Below the pieces are notes generated by a model. The model saw only the letters and a program-made list of their open reading frames with translations. It was not told the origin of the DNA and searched no databases. 64,000 nt of DNA. Source: Cloacibacterium caeni. Its GTDB lineage: Bacteria > Bacteroidota > Bacteroidia > Flavobacteriales > Weeksellaceae. The stretch covers positions 62,001-126,000 of the forward strand of contig NZ_OU015321.1 of assembly GCF_907163105.1 (NCBI RefSeq), given 5' to 3'. A program made the translations under genes and the position numbers. This document shows positions 59,206 to 64,000 of this stretch, piece after piece. Each line of letters starts with the position of its first letter. The stretch's first letter is position 1.

Positions 59206-61206
59206 ATGTCAGACGTTTTAGCTGGAGGTCATCATTTTGACACCAAAAAATTAACTTTCATAGGTGTTTTAGTTTCATTAGGAATTGTTTTCGGAGATAT
59301 TGGTACCTCACCACTCTATGTAATGAGCGCCATTATTAAATCTGGAAAAGAAGCCAAAATGATTTCTGAAGAATATATAGAAGGAGCACTTTCTTGTATT
59401 ATTTGGACGCTCACGCTGCAAACCACCATTAAGTATGTTCTTATTTCCCTTAGAGCGGATAACAAAGGTGAAGGTGGGATTTTAGCATTGTTTTCTTTGG
59501 TGAAAAAAATGAAAACAAAATGGTTGTATCTCGTTGCAATTATAGGAGCATCTGCATTAATTGCAGATGGAGTAATTACACCTTCTCTTACGGTAATGGC
59601 TTCAATAGAAGGTCTTAAGCAAATCAAAGGATTAGATTTAGGAATCAATTCTATTTTGGCAATGACGTCTGTAATTCTGGTTGTTATCTTCGTAGTACAG
59701 CAATTTGGAACCAGTTTTATTGGAAAGTTCTTCGGACCAGTGATGGTGATTTGGTTCTTGTTTTTAGGAGGATTCGGTGTGGTGAATTTAATGGAACATC
59801 CAGAAGTTTTAAAATCATTTAATCCTTATTACGCATATAAATTAATAGTAACTTCTCCTAGTGCGATTTTGATTTTAGGGGCGGTTTTTCTTTGTACTAC
59901 AGGGGCCGAAGCTTTATATTCAGATTTAGGACATTGTGGTTATAAAAATATTAGAGTAAGTTGGGTTTTTGTAAAAATCATGTTGATTTTAAATTATTTA
60001 GGGCAAGGAGCTTGGTTGTTACAGAACTACGGAATGGTTTTCACAGGGACAAATCCTTTCTTCGGAATGTTACCACATTATTTAATTATTCCAGCCGTAA
60101 TTTTGGCAACAGCAGCAGCAATTATTGCTTCTCAAGCATTAATTACAGGTTCGTTTACTATTTTTTCAGAAGCAATGTCTCTTAACTTTTGGCCGTTCCA
60201 ACAGATTCAATATCCTTCTGGTTTAAAAGGTCAAATGTATATTCCAAGAATCAATTGGGGCTTACTTATTTTCTGTCTAATTGTAGTATTCTATTTCAAA
60301 GAATCCGTACATATGGAAGCAGCGTATGGTTTATCTATTACGGTAACCATGATGATGACTACCATTTTATTAATTGCATGGTTGTGGAGAAATAGAGTGA
60401 ATAAACTTTTTATAGGAATTTTTGCCTTGGTTTATTTGTCTATAGAAATAGGATTTTTCAGTGCCAACATCATTAAATTCTTCGAAGGTGGTTGGATTAC
60501 CGTTTTCTTAGCAGGTTTCGTGGCAGTTTGTATGTACGCTTGGTATAATGGTAGAATGATTAAGCAGAATTTCATCAAGTTTGTAAAACTGAAAGATTAT
60601 GTTTCTACGATTAAGGACATTAAATTAGATGAGTCTATTCCTAAATATGCGACCAATCTTGCTTTCTTAAGCCGTGCGAAAAGAGATGATGAGGTGGAAT
60701 CTAAAATTATTTACTCTATCATGCGTTCTCAGCCAAAAAGAGCCGACCATTATTTTATTTTAAATATCATCAATCAAGAAGATCCTTTTACCTATAAATA
60801 TTCTATTGATGAGGTGATGCCAGGAACGGTATATAAAATTAATTTCCTTTTAGGATTCAAAATTGATAGAAAAATCAATGATTACTTTAATCAAGTGTTG
60901 TTTGATATGATGAAAGAAGGCATTATTCCTGATAGAAGTAGTCACCCTTCTCTTAGAAATCATAATATTCCGCCAGATTTAAAATATGTGATTATTGACA
61001 ATGTTTATATCAATGACTTCTTGTTGACGGTAAAAGAAAAAATTACCTTGAATATCTATAATTTCGTGAAATATATCGGTAGTAGTGATTTCAAAGCGTA
61101 CGGTTTGGCACCACATAATGTTTTGGTAGAATCTGTACCGCTCATCAACAACCCGATAAGAGAGAAAAAAATTGTTTTAGAAGAATTTAAACGTTACGAT
61201 TCTTAA
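59206..61206 (+). CDS. kup: KUP/HAK/KT family potassium transporter
   Basis: A 666-residue inner-membrane potassium-proton symporter. The family opening GVLVSLGIVFGDIGTSPLYVM (about residues 20-40), RADNKGEGGILALFSLVKK and GADGVITPSLTVMASIEG-like text are present, with about 12 membrane segments to residue 440 and a cytoplasmic C-terminal domain of about 200 residues. It has its own promoter and terminator. Confidence 0.95.
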   Translation: MSDVLAGGHHFDTKKLTFIGVLVSLGIVFGDIGTSPLYVMSAIIKSGKEAKMISEEYIEGALSCIIWTLTLQTTIKYVLISLRADNKGEGGILALFSLVKKMKTKWLYLVAIIGASALIADGVITPSLTVMASIEGLKQIKGLDLGINSILAMTSVILVVIFVVQQFGTSFIGKFFGPVMVIWFLFLGGFGVVNLMEHPEVLKSFNPYYAYKLIVTSPSAILILGAVFLCTTGAEALYSDLGHCGYKNIRVSWVFVKIMLILNYLGQGAWLLQNYGMVFTGTNPFFGMLPHYLIIPAVILATAAAIIASQALITGSFTIFSEAMSLNFWPFQQIQYPSGLKGQMYIPRINWGLLIFCLIVVFYFKESVHMEAAYGLSITVTMMMTTILLIAWLWRNRVNKLFIGIFALVYLSIEIGFFSANIIKFFEGGWITVFLAGFVAVCMYAWYNGRMIKQNFIKFVKLKDYVSTIKDIKLDESIPKYATNLAFLSRAKRDDEVESKIIYSIMRSQPKRADHYFILNIINQEDPFTYKYSIDEVMPGTVYKINFLLGFKIDRKINDYFNQVLFDMMKEGIIPDRSSHPSLRNHNIPPDLKYVIIDNVYINDFLLTVKEKITLNIYNFVKYIGSSDFKAYGLAPHNVLVESVPLINNPIREKKIVLEEFKRYDS

Positions 61207-61216
61207 TATAAAATGA

Positions 61217-61240
61217 AAACCTCAAGCAATTGAGGTTTTT
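61217..61240 (+). terminator. Intrinsic terminator after kup
   Basis: AAAACCTCAA pairs with TTGAGGTTTT around a short loop and is followed by T. Confidence 0.75.
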
Positions 61241-61287
61241 AGATTTTGTCTCTCATTAAAATTTACCTTTTATTAGTTAAAAATTAA

Positions 61288-61295
61288 TAAATTTG
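61288..61295 (+). promoter_or_regulatory. -7 box of the Fur-like regulator and OstA-like gene
   Basis: TAAATTTG matches TAnnTTTG, 16 bases upstream of the ATG at 61312. Confidence 0.6.
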
Positions 61296-61311
61296 CTTTT
61301 CAATTAAAACA

Positions 61312-61785
61312 ATGGAAGCTACTCAAAAAGAAAAAAATATAGGCGTAATAAAAGATGTTCTGAAGCAATATTTACAAGATAAAGCCTACAGAAACACTCC
61401 AGAAAGATATGCTATCTTAGAAGAGATTTATAATATGGATCATCACTTTAATGTAGATGATTTATATCTCATCATGATTAATAAAAAATATCATGTTTCT
61501 AAAGCAACCATCTATAATACCATAGAAATTTTTCTAGATGCAGGCTTGATTCGTAAACACCAGTTCGGCGAAAAGACACTCTCTTCATCTTCTTACGAAA
61601 AGTCTTATTTTGATAAGCAACATGACCATTTAGTGATTTACAAAGATGGTTCCGACAAAGAGATTGAAGAAATTATAGAATTTTGCGACCCTAGAATTCA
61701 GGGCATCAAACAATCCATCGAAGAAGCGTTTGGCGTGAAAATTGACAATCATTCATTATATTTTTACGGACACAAAAAAAAATAA
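61312..61785 (+). CDS. Fur-family transcriptional regulator
   Basis: A 157-residue regulator with the Fur winged helix (YRNTPERYAILEEIYNMDHHFNVDDLY, then VSKATIYNTIEIFLDAGLIRKHQFG) and a dimerisation domain with HDHLVIYKDG and ENHSLYFYGH-like text. The two CxxC pairs of structural-zinc Fur proteins are absent: the first pair would be expected after HDHLV and only one Cys (IEFCDP) remains. It may therefore use only the His/Glu metal site. Its stop overlaps the OstA-like start by one base (TAATG), so the two are co-translated. Metal specificity cannot be told from the sequence. Confidence 0.9.
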   Translation: MEATQKEKNIGVIKDVLKQYLQDKAYRNTPERYAILEEIYNMDHHFNVDDLYLIMINKKYHVSKATIYNTIEIFLDAGLIRKHQFGEKTLSSSSYEKSYFDKQHDHLVIYKDGSDKEIEEIIEFCDPRIQGIKQSIEEAFGVKIDNHSLYFYGHKKK

Positions 61786-63530
61786 TGAAAAAAAATCTTT
61801 TCGTACTCTTCATTTTTATTTATGCTTTAGGTTTTTCGCAGATTGATAAACTCAATTCCAAAGAACCTTTAGTAAAAGACCCTTATTTCAAAAAAGAAAC
61901 CAATGTAGCGGTTCAGCCCGGTCAAAAAGTACGTTATATTCACTCAGATTTATTCGAAAGAAAACCAGACATGTACGGAGGAAATCCTTTCTTCACAGGA
62001 AATGTTCAGTTCGAACATCAAGGTGCCATGTTAACTGCGGATCGAGTGATTTTCTACGAAAAAGAAAATTTTGCTAAAGCTATTGGAAACGTTTTGCTTG
62101 TTACTTCAGACGGAAACAGAATTACCTCAAACGAAATGGAGTATGACGGAAATACTCAACGAGGAATTGCCCGTGGAAAAGTGGTGCTTACTGATGCGAA
62201 ACAAACCATTTCTACAGATGTTTTGTATTACGACAGAGTAAAAAATACTGCTTATTTCAATTCTGGGGGAACCATTAATGATGGAAGAAATACTATGTGG
62301 ACGCAATCTGCTACTTATTTCATTGATTCTAAAACCAATGAATTTACCAATAATTACACTATTGACAATGCCCAATATAGAGTAGAAGGAAAAAATATCA
62401 AACATTATCAAAATACCAATATTGCAGAATTTTTCGGGCCTACAACCATTATCAATAAAGAAAAACCTTCTAATTACGTCTACACGGAAAATGGAAAGTA
62501 TCTCATGAACGAAAAACAGGTTTATCTTAATAAAAATTCTAGAATTTATTACAATGGTAAAATTCTGAAAGGAGATAAAATGTTTTTTAATCAACTCACA
62601 GGTTTTGGTAAAGCAGAAGGAAACGTGAGATTAGATGACCCAAAAGAAAATCGTTACATCATCGGTGGTTACGGAGAAATCTACGAAAAAATAGATTCGG
62701 CGATGATTACCCAAAAACCTTATGCGGTAAAAATCATGAATCAAGATACAGCTTACATCGCTGCAGAAAGATTTTTAAGTTACCAAAAATTAGATTCTAC
62801 CCAGAAGAAAAAAAGTTTCCTTCGTGGGTACAAGAAAGTAAGATTATTTATGACCAAAGCCCAAGGTAGAGCAGATTCTTTGAGTTTTAATGAAACTGAT
62901 GGAATTCTTCACCTAAACGTGAAACCTCTTTTCTGGAGTGGAGAAAAACAAATTTCTGGAGATAAAATAGAAGCCTATTTTAACACCACTACAGAAAATA
63001 TAGATTCTCTTAAAGTAATAGGCAATGCTTTTGCTATTAATAAAGCAGATTCTTTGAATTTAAAAGACGAATTTCATCAAATAAAAGGCAATTTAATGAC
63101 CGTTTTTTATCAAAACAACGAAATTAAAATTGCCAAAGTAACAGGGAATGCTCAAGCCATTACTTATGCAGATCCTGAAGATGCGCAGACCAAAAAATTA
63201 GATAGAATCGGTATTGCGCTTTCTACTTGCGGACAAATTGAAGCACTTTTTGAAGAAAGAAAAATTCAGATTATTTCATGTAACATTGGCGCTAATTCTG
63301 ATATTTATCCAATGAGTATGATTGCTCCAGATAAACGAAAATTCACAGATTTTAATTGGAATACCAAAGATCGACCAAGGAAATGGGAAGATATTTTCTT
63401 AGACACACCTAATTATGAAGAAGTGAAATATGAAACAGATGATACGCTGTACCAAAAAGCGGAAGAACTTCGTAAAAAAGAAGAAGCTAAGAAAAAACCA
63501 AAAACTATCAAAAGAGATAGAAAATTATAA
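61785..63530 (+). CDS. OstA/LptA-like periplasmic protein
   Basis: A 581-residue exported protein with a signal peptide (ending LGFSQ). From about residue 50 it has repeated beta-jellyroll units of the LptA/LptD N-terminal fold: FFTGNVQFEHQGAMLTADRV, AIGNVLLVTSDGNRITSNEM, AKVTGNAQAITYADP near the C-terminus. It ends in a charged Lys/Glu tail. Such OstA-like proteins of Bacteroidota are long relatives of LptA and are thought to work in LPS transport across the periplasm. It is translationally coupled to the Fur-like regulator. Confidence 0.88.
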   Translation: MKKNLFVLFIFIYALGFSQIDKLNSKEPLVKDPYFKKETNVAVQPGQKVRYIHSDLFERKPDMYGGNPFFTGNVQFEHQGAMLTADRVIFYEKENFAKAIGNVLLVTSDGNRITSNEMEYDGNTQRGIARGKVVLTDAKQTISTDVLYYDRVKNTAYFNSGGTINDGRNTMWTQSATYFIDSKTNEFTNNYTIDNAQYRVEGKNIKHYQNTNIAEFFGPTTIINKEKPSNYVYTENGKYLMNEKQVYLNKNSRIYYNGKILKGDKMFFNQLTGFGKAEGNVRLDDPKENRYIIGGYGEIYEKIDSAMITQKPYAVKIMNQDTAYIAAERFLSYQKLDSTQKKKSFLRGYKKVRLFMTKAQGRADSLSFNETDGILHLNVKPLFWSGEKQISGDKIEAYFNTTTENIDSLKVIGNAFAINKADSLNLKDEFHQIKGNLMTVFYQNNEIKIAKVTGNAQAITYADPEDAQTKKLDRIGIALSTCGQIEALFEERKIQIISCNIGANSDIYPMSMIAPDKRKFTDFNWNTKDRPRKWEDIFLDTPNYEEVKYETDDTLYQKAEELRKKEEAKKKPKTIKRDRKL

Positions 63531-63534
63531 ATTG

Positions 63535-63565
63535 AAAAGTCGGAATCTTTATTCCGACTTTTTAT
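63535..63565 (+). terminator. Intrinsic terminator after the OstA-like gene
   Basis: AAAAGTCGGAAT pairs with ATTCCGACTTTT around a 4-base loop and is followed by T residues. Confidence 0.9.
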
Positions 63566-63650
63566 TTTTGAAATCAATTTTTACTTTAACCAAAAACTTT
63601 TAATAAAAATAAGAAGTCACAACTTAGTTGCACATCGGCAAAACTTTAAT

Positions 63651-63727
63651 CTCTCGCTGATTACGCAAATTTTGCAGATAAAAATTCAGCATCTATTCAT
63701 CTGCTGAATCAGCTCAATCTGCGAGAG
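63651..63727. repeat. CTCTCGCTGATTACGCA...CTGCGAGAG inverted repeat
   Basis: Outer arms CTCTCGC (63651-63657) and GCGAGAG (63721-63727) enclose GATTACGCAAATTTTGCAGA and an inner TTCAGCA/TGCTGAA hairpin. It is related to the element at 32439-32513. The gap 63531-63847 contains only the terminator, this repeat and the promoter of the next gene. Confidence 0.7.
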
Positions 63728-63835
63728 TAAAAAAACGGAAAAACCTTTAAATTTAGAATTTGAAAATATGAAATTATCTTGTGATTTCTGTAAAAAATTT
63801 TTCAAAAACTTCCATCTTCCAACTTTTATCTTCTT

Positions 63836-63843
63836 TATCTTTG
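63836..63843 (+). promoter_or_regulatory. -7 box of the aminotransferase gene
   Basis: TATCTTTG ends four bases before the ATG at 63848, the same layout as queD, implying a leaderless or nearly leaderless transcript. Confidence 0.6.
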
Positions 63844-63847
63844 CAAA

Positions 63848-64000
63848 ATGAAACAAGAATTTTTCAAATATCAAGCACAAACTACACCTTATGCAGCAGG
63901 TTTCGAAGTAGAAAAAGCAGAAGGAAGTTATATTTATGGTAAAGATGGTAGAGCTTATTTAGATTTTGTAGCGGGAGTTTCTGCCAATACTTTGGGACAT
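63848..64000 (+). CDS. Class III aminotransferase, 5' part
   Basis: The first 51 residues of a pyridoxal-phosphate aminotransferase, cut by the window end. MKQEFFKYQAQTTPYAAGFE is followed by EGSYIYGKDGRAYLDFVAG and SANTLGH, the N-terminal pattern of the aspartate-aminotransferase/ArgD/RocD group of fold-type I class III enzymes. The substrate cannot be told without the C-terminal part. Confidence 0.85.
   Translation, partial: MKQEFFKYQAQTTPYAAGFEVEKAEGSYIYGKDGRAYLDFVAGVSANTLGH

Noticed and set aside
62127-62594. 155-codon minus-strand frame inside the OstA-like gene
   Set aside because: Antisense of a clear LptA-fold coding region; composition is rich in Ile, Phe and Ser as expected for a complement shadow.
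63686-63880. 64-codon minus-strand frame
   Set aside because: It covers the inverted repeat, the aminotransferase promoter and its start; no family similarity.

Overview
The window is chromosomal DNA from a low-GC member of the Bacteroidota, most likely the Chryseobacterium/Cloacibacterium side of the Weeksellaceae (order Flavobacteriales). The reasons are the AT-rich sequence, TAnnTTTG-type -7 promoter boxes with almost no Shine-Dalgarno sequences, a type IX secretion (T9SS) C-terminal sorting domain, and families largely confined to this phylum (IPExxxVDY, DUF6427, DUF6341, DUF3109, OstA-like, paired DUF3857 proteins). Genus is an inference. No rRNA, tRNA, CRISPR array, integrase or insertion sequence was found.

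Layout. 1-4.3 kb: minus-strand operon acpP-fabF-rnc-IPExxxVDY-pyk. 4.3-7.7 kb: folE, a solitary HARE-HTH/nuclease-like gene and cysS. 7.8-17.4 kb: a DPE2-type 4-alpha-glucanotransferase, a Tyr/Asn/GFR-rich secreted protein, a glycosyltransferase, a Spy/CpxP-like protein and two tandem DUF3857 exported proteins. 17.4-21.1 kb: hutH, an orphan immunity-type lipoprotein, a frameshifted membrane-protein pseudogene, ygiD and a YceI protein. 21.4-23.6 kb: the linked TIGR03915/TIGR03916 radical-SAM DNA metabolism pair. 23.8-28.4 kb: the glyoxylate shunt (aceB, aceA) divergent from a RamB/ScfR-type regulator, with twin AGCGA-N4-TCGCW palindromes between them. 28.6-29.9 kb: an AT-rich two-gene DUF6978 plus DUF1828/1829 cassette. 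29.9-39 kb: GH31 glucosidase, queD, lpxH, a GxxExxY nuclease gene embedded in ACAGAG-type repeats, a LuxE-like acyl-protein synthetase, a PD-(D/E)XK-like protein and a T9SS-exported alpha-amylase. 39.2-49.2 kb: gapA, pfkA, a TonB-dependent receptor, tig and an M16 protease. 49.2-57.4 kb: DUF3109/DUF6427/DUF6341, a universal stress protein, and a minus-strand envelope operon (GT2, flippase-like protein, pssA, DnaQ-like exonuclease, a 57-residue membrane protein, FAH-family protein) divergent from an ArnT-like glycosyltransferase. 57.5-64 kb: DUF2147 protein, pdhB, kup, a Fur-family regulator, an OstA/LptA-like protein and the 5' end of a class III aminotransferase.

Function. Central carbon metabolism dominates: pyk, pfkA, gapA, pdhB, aceA/aceB. 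Alpha-glucan use is represented three times: secreted amylase, exported glucosidase and cytoplasmic MalQ. Envelope biogenesis is the other theme (lpxH, OstA-like, pssA, ArnT-like).

The most unusual signal is about a dozen distinct short repeats filling gaps and touching reading frames. They sit inside cysS and twice, inverted, inside the LuxE-like gene; they supply the apparent start codons of lpxH and the LuxE-like gene; and they contain or abut the stop codons of at least four genes. The GxxExxY unit at 33.8-34.4 kb is the best candidate for a poorly understood mobile system. The DUF6978/DUF1828 cassette and the radical-SAM DNA pair are the best candidates for undescribed enzymatic or defence functions.
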